Shown here one piece after another: positions 25,601 to 41,040 of a stretch of DNA of 64,000 nt; the stretch's first letter is position 1; each line of letters opens with the position of its first letter. The position numbers were made by a program, and so were the translations under genes. This DNA comes from Rhabditoides inermis (taxonomy: Eukaryota; Nematoda; Chromadorea; Rhabditida; Rhabditidae), in NCBI GenBank assembly GCA_963966185.1, contig CAWZYM010000190.1, positions 345,001 to 409,000 on the forward strand. The letters are read 5' to 3'. The notes under the pieces were generated by a model. That model made no database searches, had not been told where the DNA came from, and saw only the letters and a program-made list of their open reading frames with translations.

Positions 25601-28600
25601 GTACGACAAAGTAAGCAACATTTGTATGTCAGGGAGAGAGAATGGAGTGCTGCGATCGAACTGGAAAGCGGGTTGGTGAAACGGATCACTTTATTTTATA
25701 CGGGCAGGAGTGGTCTGAATAAGTTTGTGATTTGTATTTAATTAGAATTTTCCAATCCAGTACGACAAAGTAAGCATCATTTGCATGTCCGGGAGAGAGA
25801 ATGGAGTGCTGCGAACAAACTGGAAAGCGGGTTGGTGAAACGGATCACTTTCTTTTATACGGGCAGGAGTGGTCTGATTAAGTTTGTGATTTGTATTTAA
25901 TTTGAATTTTCCAGTCCAGTACGACAAAGTAAGCATCATTTGCATGTCAGGGAGAGAGAATGGAGTGCTGCGAACAAACTGGAAAGCGGGTTGGTGAAAC
26001 GGATCACTTTATTTTATACGGGCAGGAGTGGTCTGAATAAGTTTGTGATTTGTATTTGATTTGAATTTTCCAATCCAGTACGACAAAGTAAGCATCATTT
26101 GCATGTCAGGGAGAGAGAATGGAGTGCCGCGAACAAACTGGAAAGCGGGTTGGTGAAACGGATCACTTGATTTTATACGGGCAGGAGTGGTCTGAATAAG
26201 TTTGTGATTTGTATTTAATTTGAATTTTCCAATCCAGTACGACAAAGTAAGCATCATTTGCATGTCCAGGAGAGAGAATGGAGTGCTGCGAACAAACTGG
26301 AAAGCGGGTTGGTGAAACTGATCACTTTATTTTATACGGGCAGGAGTGGTCTGAATAAGTTTGTGATTTGTATTTATTTTGAATTTTCCAATCCAGTACG
26401 ACAAAGTAAGCAACATTTGTATGTCAGGGAGAGAGAATGGAGTGCTGCGAACGAACTGGAAAGCGGGTTGGTGAAACGGATCACTTTATTTTATACGGGC
26501 AGGAGTGGTCTGAATAAGTTTGTGATTTGTATTTAATTTGAATTTTCCAATCCAGTACGACAAAGTAAGCATCATTTGCATGTCCGGGAGAGAGAATGGA
26601 GTGCTGCGAACAAACTGGAAAGCGGGTTGGTGAAACGGATCACTTTATTTTATACGGGCAGGAGTGGTCTGAATAAGTTTGTGATTTGTATTTAATTTGA
26701 ATTTTCCAATCCAGTACGACAAAGTAAGCATCATTTGCATGTCAGGGAGAGAGAATGGAGTGCTGCAAACGAACTGGAAAGCGGGTTGGTGAAACGGATC
26801 ACTTTATTTTATACGGGCAGGAGTGGTCTGAATAAGTTTGTGATTTGTATTTAATTTGAATTTTCCAATCCAGTACGACAAAGTAAGCATCATTTGCATG
26901 TCCGGAAGAGATAATGGAGTGCTGCGAACAAACTGGAAAGCGGGTTGGTGAAACTGATCACTTTATTTTATACGGGCAGGAGTGGTCTGAATAAGTTTGT
27001 GATTTGTATTTATTTTGAATTTTCCAATCCAGTACGACAAAGTAAGCAACATTTGTATGTCAGGGAGAGAGAATGGAGTGCTGCGAACGAACTGGAAAGC
27101 GGGTTGGTGAAACGGATCACTTTATTTTATACGGGCAGGAGTGGTCTGAATAAGTTTGTGATTTGTATTTAATTTGAATTTTCCAATCCAGTACGACAAA
27201 GTAAGCATCATTTGCATGTCCGGGAGAGAGAATGGAGTGCTGCGAACAAACTGGAAAGCGGGTTGGTGAAACGGATCACTTTATTTTATACGGGCAGGAG
27301 TGGTCTGAATAAGTTTGTGATTTGTATTTAATTTGAATTTTCCAATCCAGTACGACAAAGTAAACATCATTTGCATGTCAGGGAGAGAGAATGGAGTGCT
27401 GCGAACAAACTGGAAAGCGGGTTGGTGAAACGGATCACTTTATTTTATACGGGCAGGAGTGGTCTGAATAAGTTTGTGATTTGTATTTAATTTGAATTTT
27501 CCAATCCAGTACGACAAAGTAAGCATCATTTGCATGTCCGGGAGAGAGAATGGAGTGCTGCGAACAAACTGGAAAGCGGGTTGGTGAAACGGATCACTTT
27601 ATTTTATACGGGCAGGAGTGGTCTGAATAAGTTTGTGATTTGTATTTATTTGAATTTTCCAATCCAATTCGACAAAGTAAGCATCATTTGCATGTCCGGG
27701 AGAGAGAATGGAGTGCTGCGAACAAACTGGAAAGCGGGTTGGTGAAACTGATCACTTTATTTTATACGGGCAGAAGTGGTCTGAATAAGTTTGTGATTTC
27801 TATTTAATTTGAATTTTCCAATCCAGTACGACAAAGTAAGCATCATTCGCATGTCCAGGAGAGAGAATGGAGTGCTGCGAACAAACTGGAAAACGGGTTG
27901 GTGAAACTGATCACTTTATTTTATACGGGCAGGAGTGGTCTGAATAAGTTTGTGATTTGTATTTAATTTGAAATTTCCAGTCCAGTACGACAAAGTAAGC
28001 ATCATTTGCATGTCAGGGAGAGAGAATGGAGTGCTGCGAACGAACTGGAAAGCGGGTTGGTGAAACGGATCATTTTATTTTATACGGGCAGGAGTGGTCT
28101 GAATAAGTTTGTGATTTGTATTTAATTTGAATTTTCCAATCCAGTACGACAAAGTAAACATCATTTGCATGTCAGGGAGAGAGAATGGAGTGCTGCGAAC
28201 AAACTGGAAAGCGGGTTGGTGAAACGGATCACTTTATTTTATACGGGCAGGAGTGGTCTGAATAAGTTTGTGATTTGTATTTAATTAATTTAATTTGAAT
28301 TTTCCAATCCAGTACGACAAAGTAAGCATCATTTGCATGTCCGGGAGAGAGAATGGAGTGCTGCGAACAAACTGGAAAGCGGGTTGGTGAAAATGATCAC
28401 TTTATTTTATACGGGCAGGAGTGGTCTGAATAAGTTTGTGATTTGTATTTAATTTGAATTTTCCAATCCAGCACGACAAAGTAAGCATCATTTGCATGTC
28501 CAGGAGAGAGAATGGAGTGCTGCGAACAAACTGGAAAGCGGGTTGGTGAAACTGATCACTTTATTTTATACGGGCAGGAGTGGTCTGAATAAGTTTGTGA

Positions 28601-31600
28601 TTTGTATTTATTTTGAATTTTCCAATCCAGTACGACAAAGTAAGCAACATGTGTATGTCAGGGAGAGAGAATGGAGTGCTGCGAACGAACTGGAAAGCGG
28701 GTTGGTGAAACGGATCACTTTATTTTATACGAGCAGGAGTGGTCTGAATAAGTTTGTGATTTGTATTTAATTTGAATTTTCCAATCCAGTACGACAAAGT
28801 AAGCATCATTTGCATGTCCGGGAGAGAGAATGGAGTGCTGCGAACAAACTGGAAGGCGGGTTGGTGAAACGGATCACTTTATTTTATACGGGCAGAAGTG
28901 GTCTGAATAAGTTTGTGATTTGTATTTAATTTGAATTTTCCAATCCAGTACGACAAAGTAAGCATCATTCGCATGTCCAGGAGAGAGAATGGAGTGCTGC
29001 GAACAAACTGGAAAACGGGTTGGTGAAACTGATCACTTTATTTTATACGGGCAGGAGTGGTCTGAATAAGATTGTGATTTGTATTTATTTTGAATTTTCC
29101 AATCCAGTACGACAAAGTAAGCAACATTTGTATGTCAGGGAGAGAGAATGGAGTGCTGCGAACGAACTGGAAAGCGGGTTGGTGAAACGGATCACTTTAT
29201 TTTATACGGGCAGGAGTGGTCTGAATAAGTTTGTGATTTGTATTTAATTTGAATTTTCCAATCCAGTACGACAAAGTAAACATCATTTGCATGTCAGGGA
29301 GAGAGAATGGAGTGCTGCGAACAAACTGGAAAGCGGGTTGGTGAAAATGATCACTTTATTTTATACGGGCAGGAGTGGTCTGAATAAGTTTGTGATTTGT
29401 ATTTAATTTGAATTTTCCAATCCAGTACGACAAAGTAAGCATCATTTGCATGTCCAGGAGAGAGAATGGAGTGCTGCGAACAAACTGGAAAGCGGGTTGG
29501 TGAAACTGATCACTTTATTTTATACGGGCAGGAGTGGTCTGAATAAGTTTGTGATTTGTATTTATTTTGAATTTTCCAATCCAGTACGACAAAGTAAGCA
29601 TCATTTGCATGTCCAGGAGAGAGAATGGAGTGCTGCGAACAAACTGGAAAGCGGGTTGGTGAAACTGATCACTTTATTTTATACGGGCAGGAGTGGTCTG
29701 AATAAGTTTGTGATTTGTATTTATTTTAAATTTTCCAATTCAGTACGACAAAGTAAGCAACATTTGTATGTCAGGGAGAGAGAATGGAGTGCTGCGAACG
29801 AACTGGAAAGCGGGTTGGTGAAACGGATCACTTTATTTTATACGGGCAGAAGTGGTCTGAATAAGTTTGTGATTTGTATTTAATTTGAATTTTCCAATCC
29901 AGTACGACAAAGTAAACATCATTTGCATGTCAGGGAGAGAGAATGGAGTGCCGCGAACAAACTGGAAAGCGGGTTGGTGAAACGGATCACTTGATTTTAT
30001 ACGGGCAGGAGTGGTCTGAATAAGTTTGTGATTTGTATTTAATTTGAATTTTCCAATCCAGTACGACAAAGTAAGCATCATTTGCATGTCCAGGAGAGAG
30101 AATGGAGTGCTGCGAACAAACTGGAAAGCGGGTTGGTGAAACTGATCACTTTATTTTATACGGGCAGGAGTGGTCTGAATAAGTTTGTGATTTGTATTTA
30201 TTTTGAATTTTCCAATCCAGTACGACAAAGTAAGCAACATTTGTATGTCAGGGAGAGAGAATGGAGTGCTGCGAACGAACTGGAAAGCGGGTTGGTGAAA
30301 CGGATCACTTTATTTTATACGGGCAGAAGTGGTCTGAATAAGTTTGTGATTTGTATTTAATTTGAATTTTCCAATCCAGTACGACAAAGTAAGCATCATT
30401 TGCATGTCCGGGAGAGAGAATGGAGTGCTGCGAACAAACTGGAAAGCGGGTTGGTGAAACGGATCACTTTATTTTATACGGGCAGGAGTGGTCTGAATAA
30501 GTTTGTGATTTGTATTTAATTTGAATTTTCCAATCCAGTACGACAAAGTAAGCATCATTTGCATGTCAGGGAGAGAGAATGGAGTGCTGCAAACGAACTG
30601 GAAAGCGGGTTGGTGAAACGGATCACTTTATTTTATACGGGTAGGAGTGGTCTGAATAAGTTTGTGATTTGTATTTAATTTGAATTTTCCAATCCAGTAC
30701 GACAAAGTAAGCATCATTTGCATGTCCGGGAGAGAGAATGGAGTGCTGCGAACAAACTGGAAAGCGGGTTGGTGAAACGGATCACTTTATTTTATACGGG
30801 CAGGAGTGGTCTGAATAAGTTTGTGATTTGTATTTAATTTGAATTTTCCAATCCAGTACGACAAAGTAAGCATCATTTGCATGTCCAGGAGAGAGATTGG
30901 AGTGCTGCGAACAAACTGGAAAGCGGGTTGGTGAAACTGATCACTTTATTTTATACGGGCAGGAGTGGTCTGAATAAGTTTGTGATTTGTATTTATTTTG
31001 AATTTTCCAATCCAGTACGACAAAGTAAGCAACATTTGTATGTCAGGGAGAGAGAATGGAGTGCTGCGAACGAACTGGAAAGCGGGTTGGTGAAACGGAT
31101 CACTTTATTTTATACGGGCAGGAGTGGTCTGAATAAGTTTGTGATTTGTATTTAATTTGAATTTTCCAATCCAGTACGACAAAGTAAGCATCATTTGCAT
31201 GTCCGGGAGAGAGAATGGAGTGCTGCGAACAAACTGGAAAGCGTGTTGGTGAAACGGATCACTTTATTTTATACGGGCAGGAGTGGTCTGAATAAGTTTG
31301 TGATTTGTATTTAATTTGAATTTTCCAATCCAGTACGACAAAGTAAACATCATTTGCATGTCAGGGAGAGAGAATGGAGTGCTGCGAACAAACTGGAAAG
31401 CGGGTTGGTGAAACGGATCACTTTATTTTATACGGGCAGGAGTGGTCTGAATAAGTTTGTGATTTGTATTTAATTTGAATTTTCCAATCCAGTACGACAA
31501 AGTAAGCATCATTTGCATGTCCGGGAGAGAGAATGGAGTGCTGCGAACAAACTGGAAAGCGGGTTGGTGAAACGGATCACTTTATTTTATACGGGCAGGA

Positions 31601-34439
31601 GTGGTCTGAATAAGTTTGTGATTTGTATTTAATTTGAATTTTCCAATCCAATTCGACAAAGTAAGCATCATTTGCATGTCCGGGAGAGAGAATGGAGTGC
31701 TGCGAACAAACTGGAAAGCGGGTTGGTGAAACTGATCACTTTATTTTATACGGGCAGAAGTGGTCTGAATAAGTTTGTGATTTCTATTTAATTTGAATTT
31801 TCCAATCCAGTACGACAAAGTAAGCATCATTTGCATGTCAGGGAGAGAGAATGGAGTGCCGCGAACAAACTGGAAAGCGGGTTGGTGAAACGGATCACTT
31901 GATTTTATACGGGCAGGAGTGGTCTGAATAAGTTTGTGATTTGTATTTAATTTGAATTTTCCAATCCAGTACGACAAAGTAAGCATCATTTGCATGTCCA
32001 GGAGAGAGAATGGAGTGCTGCGAACAAACTGGAAAGCGGGTTGGTGAAACTGATCACTTTATTTTATACGGGCAGGAGTGGTCTGAATAAGTTTGTGATT
32101 TGTATTTATTTTGAATTTTCCAATCCAGTACGACAAAGTAAGCAACATTTGTATGTCAGGGAGAGAGAATGGAGTGCTGCGAACGAACTGGAAAGCGGGT
32201 TGGTGAAACGGATCACTTTATTTTATACGGGCAGGAGTGGTCTGAATAAGTTTGTGATTTGTATTTAATTTGAATTTTCCAATCCAGTACGACAAAGTAA
32301 GCATCATTTGCATGTCCAGGAGAGAGAATGGAGTGCTGCGAACAAACTGGAAAGCGGGTTGGTGAAACGGATCACTTTATTTTATACGGGCAGGAGTGGT
32401 CTGAATAAGTTTGTGATTTGTATTTAATTTGAATTTTCCAATCCAGTACGACAAAGTAAACATCATTTGCATGTCAGGGAGAGAGAATGGAGTGCTGCGA
32501 ACAAACTGGAAAGCGGGTTGGTGAAACGGATCACTTTATTTTATACGGGCAGGAGTGGTCTGAATAAGTTTGTGATTTGTATTTAATTTGAATTTTCCAA
32601 TCCAGTACGACAAAGTAAGCATCATTTGCATGTCCGGGAGAGAGAATGGAGTGCTGCGAACAAACTGGAAAGCGGGTTGGTGAAACGGATCACTTTATTT
32701 TATACGGGCAGGAGTGGTCTGAATAAGTTTGTGATTTGTATTTATTTTGAATTTTCCAATCCAGTACGACAAAGTAAGCAACATTTGTATGTCAGGGAGA
32801 GAGAATGGAGTGCTGCGAACGAACTGGAAAGCGGGTTGGTGAAACGGATCACTTTATTTTATACGGGCAGGAGTGGTCTGAATAAGTTTGTGATTTGTAT
32901 TTAATTTGAATTTTCCAATCCAGTACGACAAAGTAAACATCATTTGCATGTCAGGGAGAGAGAATGGAGTGCTGCGAACAAACTGGAAAGCGGGTTGGTG
33001 AAACGGATCACTTTTTTATACGGGCAGGAGTGGTCTGAATAAGTTTGTGATTTGTATTTAATTTGAATTTTTCAATCCAGTACGACAAAGTAAACATCAT
33101 TTGCATGTCCGGGAGAGAGAATGGAGTGCTGCGAACAAACTGGAAAGCGGGTTGGTGAAACTGATCACTTTATTTTATACGGGCAGGAGTGGTCTGAATA
33201 AGTTTGTGATTTGTATTTAATTTGAAATTTCCAGTCCAGTACGACAAAGTAAGCATCATTTGCATGTCAGGGAGAGAGAATGGAGTGCTGCGAACGAACT
33301 GGAAAGCGGGTTGGTGAAACGGATCACTTTATTTTATACGGGCAGGAGTGGTCTGAATAAGTTTGTGATTTGTATTTAATTTGAATTTTCCAATCCAGTA
33401 CGACAAAGTAAACATTATTTGCATGTCAGGGAGAGAGAATGGAGTGCTGCGAACAAACTGGAAAGCGGGTTGGTGAAACGGATCACTCTATTTTATACGG
33501 GCAGGAGTGGTCTGAATAAGTTTGTGATTTGTATTTAATTTGAATTTTCCAATCCAGTACGACAAAGTAAGCATCATTTGCATGTCCGGGAGAGAGAATG
33601 GAGTGCTGCGAACAAACTGGAAAGCGGGTTGGTGAAACGGATCACTTTATTTTATACGGGCAGGAGTGGTCTGAATAAGTTTGTGATTTGTATTTAATAT
33701 GAATTTTCCAATCCAGTACGACAAAGTAAGCATCATTCGCATGTCCAGGAGAGAGAATGGAGTGCTGCGAACAAACTGGAAAACGGGTTGGTGAAACTGA
33801 TCACTTTATTTTATACGGGCAGGAGTGGTCTGAATAAGTTTGTGATTTGTATTTAATTTGAAATTTCCAGTCCAGTACGACAAAGTAAGCATCATTTGCA
33901 TGTCAGGGAGAGAGAATGGAGTGCTGCGAACAAACTGGAAAGCGGGTTGGTGAAACGGATCACTTTATTTTATACGGGCAGGAGTGGTCTGAATAAGTTT
34001 GTGATTTGTATTTAATTTGAATTTTCCAATCCAGTACGACAAAGTAAACATTATTTGCATGTCAGGGAGAGAGAATGGAGTGCTGCGAACAAACTGGAAA
34101 GCGGGTTGGTGAAACGGATCACTTTATTTTATACGGGCAGGAGTGGTCTGAATAAATTTGTGATTTGTATTTAATTTGAATTTTCCAATCCAGTACGACA
34201 AAGCAAGCATCATTTGCATGTCCGGGAGAGAGAATGGAGTGCTGCGAACAAACTGGAAAGCGGGTTGGTGAAACTGATCACTTTATTTTATACGGGCAGG
34301 AGTGGTCTGAATAAGTTTGTGATTTGTATTTAATTTGAATTTTCCAATCCAGTACGACAAAGTAAGCAACATTTGCATGTCCAGGAGAGAGAATGGAGTG
34401 CTGCGAACAAACTGGAAAGCGGGTTGGTGAAACGGATCA

Positions 34440-37400
34440 CTTTATTTTATACGGGCAGGAGTGGTCTGAATAAGTTAGTGATTTGTATTTAATTTGAATT
34501 TTCCAATCCAGTACGACAAAGTAAGCATCATTTGCATGTCCAGGAGAGAGAATGGAGTGCTGCGAACAAACTGGAAAGCGGGTTGGTGAAACGGATCACT
34601 TTATTTTATACGGGCAGGAGTGGTCTGAATAAGTTTGTGATTTGTATTTAATTTGAATTTTCCAATCCAGTACGACAAAGTAAGCATCATTTGCATGTCC
34701 GGGAGAGAGAATGGAGTGCTGCGAACAAACTGGAAAGCGGGTTGGTGAAACGGATCACTTTATTTTATACGGGCAGGAGTGGTCTGAATAAGTTTGTGAT
34801 TTGTATTTAATTTGAATTTTCTAATCCAGTACGACAAAGTAAACATCATTTGCATGTCAGGGAGAGAGAATGGAGTGCTGCGAACAAACTGGAAAGCGGG
34901 TTGGTGAAACGGATCACTTTATTTTATACGGGCAGGAGTGGTCTGAATAAATTTGTGATTTGTATTTAATTTGAATTTTCCAATCCAGTACGACAAAGCA
35001 AGCATCATTTGCATGTCCAGGAGAGAGAATGGAGTGCTGCGAACAAACTGGAAAGCGGGTTGGTGAAACTGATCACTTTATTTTATACGGGCAGGAGTGG
35101 TCTGAATAAGTTTGTGATTTGTATTTATTTTGAATTTTCCAATTCAGTACGACAAAGTAAGCAACATTTGTATGTCAGGGAGAGAGAATGGAGTGCTGCG
35201 AACGAACTGGAAAGCGGGTTGGTGAAACGGATCACTTTATTTTATACGGGCAGGAGTGGTCTGAATAAGTTTGTGATTTGTATTTAATTAGAATTTTCCA
35301 ATCCAGTACGACAAAGTAAGCATCATTTGCATGTCCGGGAGAGATAATGGAGTGCTGCGAACAAACTGGAAAGCGGGTTGGTGAAACGGATCACTTTCTT
35401 TTATACGGGCAGGAGTGGTCTGATTAAGTTTGTGATTTGTATTTAATTTGAATTTTCCAGTCCAGTACGACAAAGTAAGCATCATTTGCATGTCAGGGAG
35501 AGAGAATGGAGTGCTGCGAACAAACTGGAAAGCGGGTTGGTGAAACGGATCACTTTATTTTATACGGGCAGGAGTGGTCTGAATAAGTTTGTGATTTGTA
35601 TTTAATTTGAATTTTCCAATCCAGTACGACAAAGTAAGCATCATTTGCATGTCAGGGAGAGAGAATGGAGTGCCGCGAACAAACTGGAAAGCGGGTTGGT
35701 GAAACGGATCACTTGATTTTATACGGGCAGGAGTGGTCTGAATAAGTTAGTGATTTGTATTTAATTTGAATTTTCCAATCCAGTACGACAAAGTAAGCAT
35801 CATTTGCATGTCAGGGAGAGAGAATGGAGTGCTGCGAACAAACTGGAAAGCGGGTTGGTGAAACGGATCACTTTATTTTATACGGGCAGGAGTGGTCTGA
35901 ATAAGTTTGTGATTTGTATTTAATTTGAATTTTCCAATCCAGTACGACAAAGTAAGCAACATTTGTATGTCAGGGAGAGAGAATGGAGTGCTGCGAACGA
36001 ACTGGAAAGCGGGTTGGTGAAACGGATCACTTTCTTTTATACGGGCAGGAGTGGTCTGATTAAGTTTGTGATTTGTATTTAATTTGAATTTTCCAATCCA
36101 GTACGACAAAGTAAGCATCATTTGCATGTCAGGGAGAGAGAATGGAGTGCTGCCGAACAAACTGGAAAGCGGGTTGGTGAAACGGATCACTTTGTTTTAT
36201 ACGGGCAGGAGTGGTCTGAATAAGTTAGTGATTTGTATTTAATTTGAATTTTCCAATCCAGTACGACAAAGTAAGCATCATTTGCATGTCCAGGAGAGAG
36301 AATGGAGTGCTGCGAACAAACTGGAAAGCGGGTTGGTGAAACGGATCACTTTATTTTATACGGGCAGGAGTGGTCTGAATAAGTTTGTGATTTGTATTTA
36401 ATTTGAATTTTCCAATCCAGTACGACAAAGTAAGCATCATTTGCATGTCCGGGAGAGAGAATGGAGTGCTGCGAACAAACTGGAAAGCGGGTTGGTGAAA
36501 CGGATCACTTTATTTTATACGGGCAGGAGTGGTCTGAATAAGTTTGTGATTTGTATTTAATTTGAATTTTCTAATCCAGTACGACAAAGTAAACATCATT
36601 TGCATGTCAGGGAGAGAGAATGGAGTGCTGCGAACAAACTGGAAAGCGGGTTGGTGAAACGGATCACTTTATTTTATACGGGCAGGAGTGGTCTGAATAA
36701 ATTTGTGATTTGTATTTAATTTGAATTTTCCAATCCAGTACGACAAAGCAAGCATCATTTGCATGTCCAGGAGAGAGAATGGAGTGCTGCGAACAAACTG
36801 GAAAGCGGGTTGGTGAAACTGATCACTTTATTTTATACGGGCAGGAGTGGTCTGAATAAGTTTGTGATTTGTATTTATTTTGAATTTTCCAATTCAGTAC
36901 GACAAAGTAAGCAACATTTGTATGTCAGGGAGAGAGAATGGAGTGCTGCGAACGAACTGGAAAGCGGGTTGGTGAAACGGATCACTTTATTTTATACGGG
37001 CAGGAGTGGTCTGAATAAGTTTGTGATTTGTATTTAATTAGAATTTTCCAATCCAGTACGACAAAGTAAGCATCATTTGCATGTCCGGGAGAGAGAATGG
37101 AGTGCTGCGAACAAACTGGAAAGCGGGTTGGTGAAACGGATCACTTTCTTTTATACGGGCAGGAGTGGTCTGATTAAGTTTGTGATTTGTATTTAATTTG
37201 AATTTTCCAGTCCAGTACGACAAAGTAAGCATCATTTGCATGTCAGGGAGAGAGAATGGAGTGCTGCGAACAAACTGGAAAGCGGGTTGGTGAAACGGAT
37301 CACTTTATTTTATACGGGCAGGAGTGGTCTGAATAAGTTTGTGATTTGTATTTAATTTGAATTTTCCAATCCAGTACGACAAAGTAAGCATCATTTGCAT

Positions 37401-37690
37401 GTCAGGGAGAGAGAATGGAGTGCCGCGAACAAACTGGAAAGCGGGTTGGTGAAACGGATCACTTGATTTTATACGGGCAGGAGTGGTCTGAATAAGTTAG
37501 TGATTTGTATTTAATTTGAATTTTCCAATCCAGTACGACAAAGTAAGCATCATTTGCATGTCAGGGAGAGAGAATGGAGTGCTGCGAACAAACTGGAAAG
37601 CGGGTTGGTGAAACGGATCACTTTATTTTATACGGGCAGGAGTGGTCTGAATAAGTTTGTGATTTGTATTTAATTTGAATTTTCCAATCC
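34440..37690. repeat. Higher-order repeat, 1750-bp period
   Basis: The stretch from about 34440 to 35940 recurs at about 36190 to 37690 with the same order of unit variants. Examples are the TTCTAATCCAG unit at 34821/36571, the AACATTTGTATG unit near 35162/36912 and the read-through TATTTAATTAG unit near 35281/37031. The offset is 1750 bp, eleven units plus one base; an extra C lies near 36153. The same CTAATCC variant returns at 39750, twenty units on. Confidence 0.85.
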
Positions 37691-40600
37691 AGTACGACAA
37701 AGTAAGCATCATTTGCATGTCCAGGAGAGAGAATGGAGTGCTGCGAACAAACTGGAAAGCGGGTTGGTGAAACTGATCACTTTGTTTTATACGGGCAGGA
37801 GTGGTCTGAATAAGTTTGTGATTTGTATTTAATTTGAATTTTCCAATCCAGTACGACAAAGTAAGCATCATTTGCATGTCCAGGAGAGAGAATGGAGTGC
37901 TGCGAACAAACTGGAAAGCGGGTTGGTGAAACTGATCACTTTATTTTATACGGGCAGGAGTGGTCTGAATAAGTTTGTGATTTGTATTTATTTTGAATTT
38001 TCCAATCCAGTACGACAAAGTAAGCAACATTTGTATGTCAGGGAGAGAGAATGGAGTGCTGCGAACGAACTGGAAAGCGGGTTGGTGAAACGGATCACTT
38101 TATTTTATACGGGCAGGAGTGGTCTGAATAAGTTTGTGATTTGTATTTAATTTGAATTTTCCAATCCAGTACGACAAAGTAAGCATCATTTGCATGTCCG
38201 GGAGAGAGAATGGAGTGCTGCGAACAAACTGGAAAGCGGGTTGGTGAAACGGATCACTTTATTTTATACGGGCAGGAGTGGTCTGAATAAGTTTGTGATT
38301 TGTATTTAATTTGAATTTTCCAATCCAGTACGACAAAGTAAACATCATTTGCATGTCAGGGAGAGAGAATGGAGTGCTGCGAACAAACTGGAAAGCGGGT
38401 TGGTGAAACGGATCACTTTTTTTATACGGGCAGGAGTGGTCTGAATAAGTTTGTGATTTGTATTTAATTTGAATTTTCCAATCCAGTACGACAAAGTAAA
38501 CATCATTTGCATGTCAGGGAGAGAGAATGGAGTGCTGCGAACAAACTGGAAAGCGGGTTGGTGAAACGGATCACTTTTTTTATACGGGCAGGAGTGGTCT
38601 GAATAAGTTTGTGATTTGTATTTAATTTGAATTTTCCAATCCAGTACGACAAAGTAAGCATCATTTGCATGTCCGGGAGAGAGAATGGAGTGCTGCGAAC
38701 AAACTGGAAAGCGGGTTGGTGAAACTGATCACTTTATTTTATACGGGCAGGAGTGGTCTGAATAAGTTTGTGATTTGTATTTAATATGAATTTTCCAATC
38801 CAGTACGACAAAGTAAGCATCATTTGCATGTCCAGGAGAGAGAATGGAGTGCTGCGAACAAACTGGAAAGCGGGTTGGTGAAACTGATCACTTTATTTTA
38901 TACGGGCAGGAGTGGTCTGAATAAGTTTGTGATTTGTATTTATTTTGAATTTTTCAATTCAGTACGACAAAGTAAGCAACATTTGTATGTCAGGGAGAGA
39001 GAATAGAGTGCTGCGAACGAACTGGAAAGCGGGTTGGTGAAACGGATCACTTTATTTTATACGGGCAGGAGTGGTCTGAATAAGTTTGTGATTTGTATTT
39101 AATTTGAATTTTCCAATCCAGTACGACAAGTAAGCATCATTTGCATGTCCGGGAGAGAGAATGGAGTGCTGCGAACAAACTGGAAAGCGGGTTGGTGAAA
39201 ATGATCACTTTATTTTATACGGGCAAAAGTGGTCTGAATAAGTTTGTGATTTGTATTTAATTTGAATTTTCCAATCCAGTACGACAAAGTAAGCATCATT
39301 TGCATGTCCAGGAGAGAGAATGGAATGCTGCGAACAAACTGGAAAGCGGGTTGGTGAAACTGATCACTTTATTTTATACGGGCAGGAGTGGTCTGAATAA
39401 GTTTGTGATTTGTATTTATTTTGAATTTTCCAATCCAGTACGACAAAGTAAGCAACATTTGTATGTCAGGGAGAGAGAATGGAGTGCTGCGAACGAACTG
39501 GAAAGCGGGTTGCTGAAACGGATCACTATTTATTTTATACGGGCAGGAGTGGTCTGAATAAGTTTGTGATTTGTATTTAATTTGAATTTTCCAATCCAGT
39601 ACGACAAAGTAAGCATCATTTGCATGTCCGGGAGAGAGAATGGAGTGCTGCGAACAAACTGGAAAGCGGGTTGGTGAAACGGATCACTTTATTTTATACG
39701 GGCAGGAGTGGTCTGAATAAGTTTGTGATTTGTATTTAATTTGAATTTTCTAATCCAGTACGACAAAGTAAACATCATTTGCATGTCAGGGAGAGAGAAT
39801 GGAGTGCTGCGAACAAACTGGAAAGCGGGTTGGTGAAACGGATCACTTTATTTTATACGGGCAGGAGTGGTCTGAATAAATTTGTGATTTGTATTTAATT
39901 TGAATTTTCCAATCCAGTACGACAAAGTAAGCATCATTTGCATGTCCGGGAGAGAGAATGGAGTGCTGCGAACAAACTGGAAAGCGGGTTGGTGAAAATG
40001 ATCACTTTATTTTATACGGGCAGGCGTGGTCTGAATAAGTTTGTGATTTGTATTTAATTTGAATTTTCCAATCCAGTACGACGAAGTAAGCATCATTTGC
40101 ATGTCCAGGAGAGAGAATGGAGTGCTGCGAACAAACTGGAAAGCGGGTTGGTGAAACTGATCACTTTATTTTATACGGGCAGGAGTGGTCTGAATAAGTT
40201 TGTGATTTGTATTTATTTTGAATTTTCCAATTCAGTACGACAAAGTAAGCAACATTTGTATGTCAGGGAGAGAGAATGGAGTGCTGCGAACGAACTGGAA
40301 AGCGGGTTGGTGAAACGGATCACTTTATTTTATACGGGCAGGAGTGGTCTGAATAAGTTTGTGATTTGTATTTAATTAGAATTTTCCAATCCAGTACGAC
40401 AAAGTAAGCATCATTTGCATGTCCGGGAGAGAGAATGGAGTGCTGCGAACAAACTGGAAAGCGGGTTGGTGAAACGGATCACTTTCTTTTATACGGGCAG
40501 GAGTGGTCTGATTAAGTTTGTGATTAGTATTTAATTTGAATTTTCCAGTCCAGTACGACAAAGTAAGCATCATTTGCATGTCAGGGAGAGAGAATGGAGT

Positions 40601-41040
40601 GCTGCGAACAAACTGGAAAGCGGGTTGGTGAAACGGATCACTTTATTTTATACGGGCAGGAGTGGTCTGAATAAGTTTGTGATTTGTATTTAATTTGAAT
40701 TTTCCAATCCAGTACGACAAAGTAAGCATCATTTGCATGTCAGGGAGAGAGAATGGAGTGCCGCGAACAAACTGGAAAGCGGGTTGGTGAAACTGATCAC
40801 TTTGTTTTATACGGGCAGGAGTGGTCTGAATAAGTTTGTGATTTGTATTTAATTTGAATTTTACAGTCCAGTACGACAAAGTAAGCATCATTTGCATGTC
40901 AGGGAGAGAGAATGGAGTGCTGCGAACAAACTGGAAAGCGGGTTGGTGAAACGGATCACTTTATTTTATACGGGCAGGAGTGGTCTGAATAAGTTTGTGA
41001 TTTGTATTTAATTTGAATTTTCCAATCCAGTACGACAAAG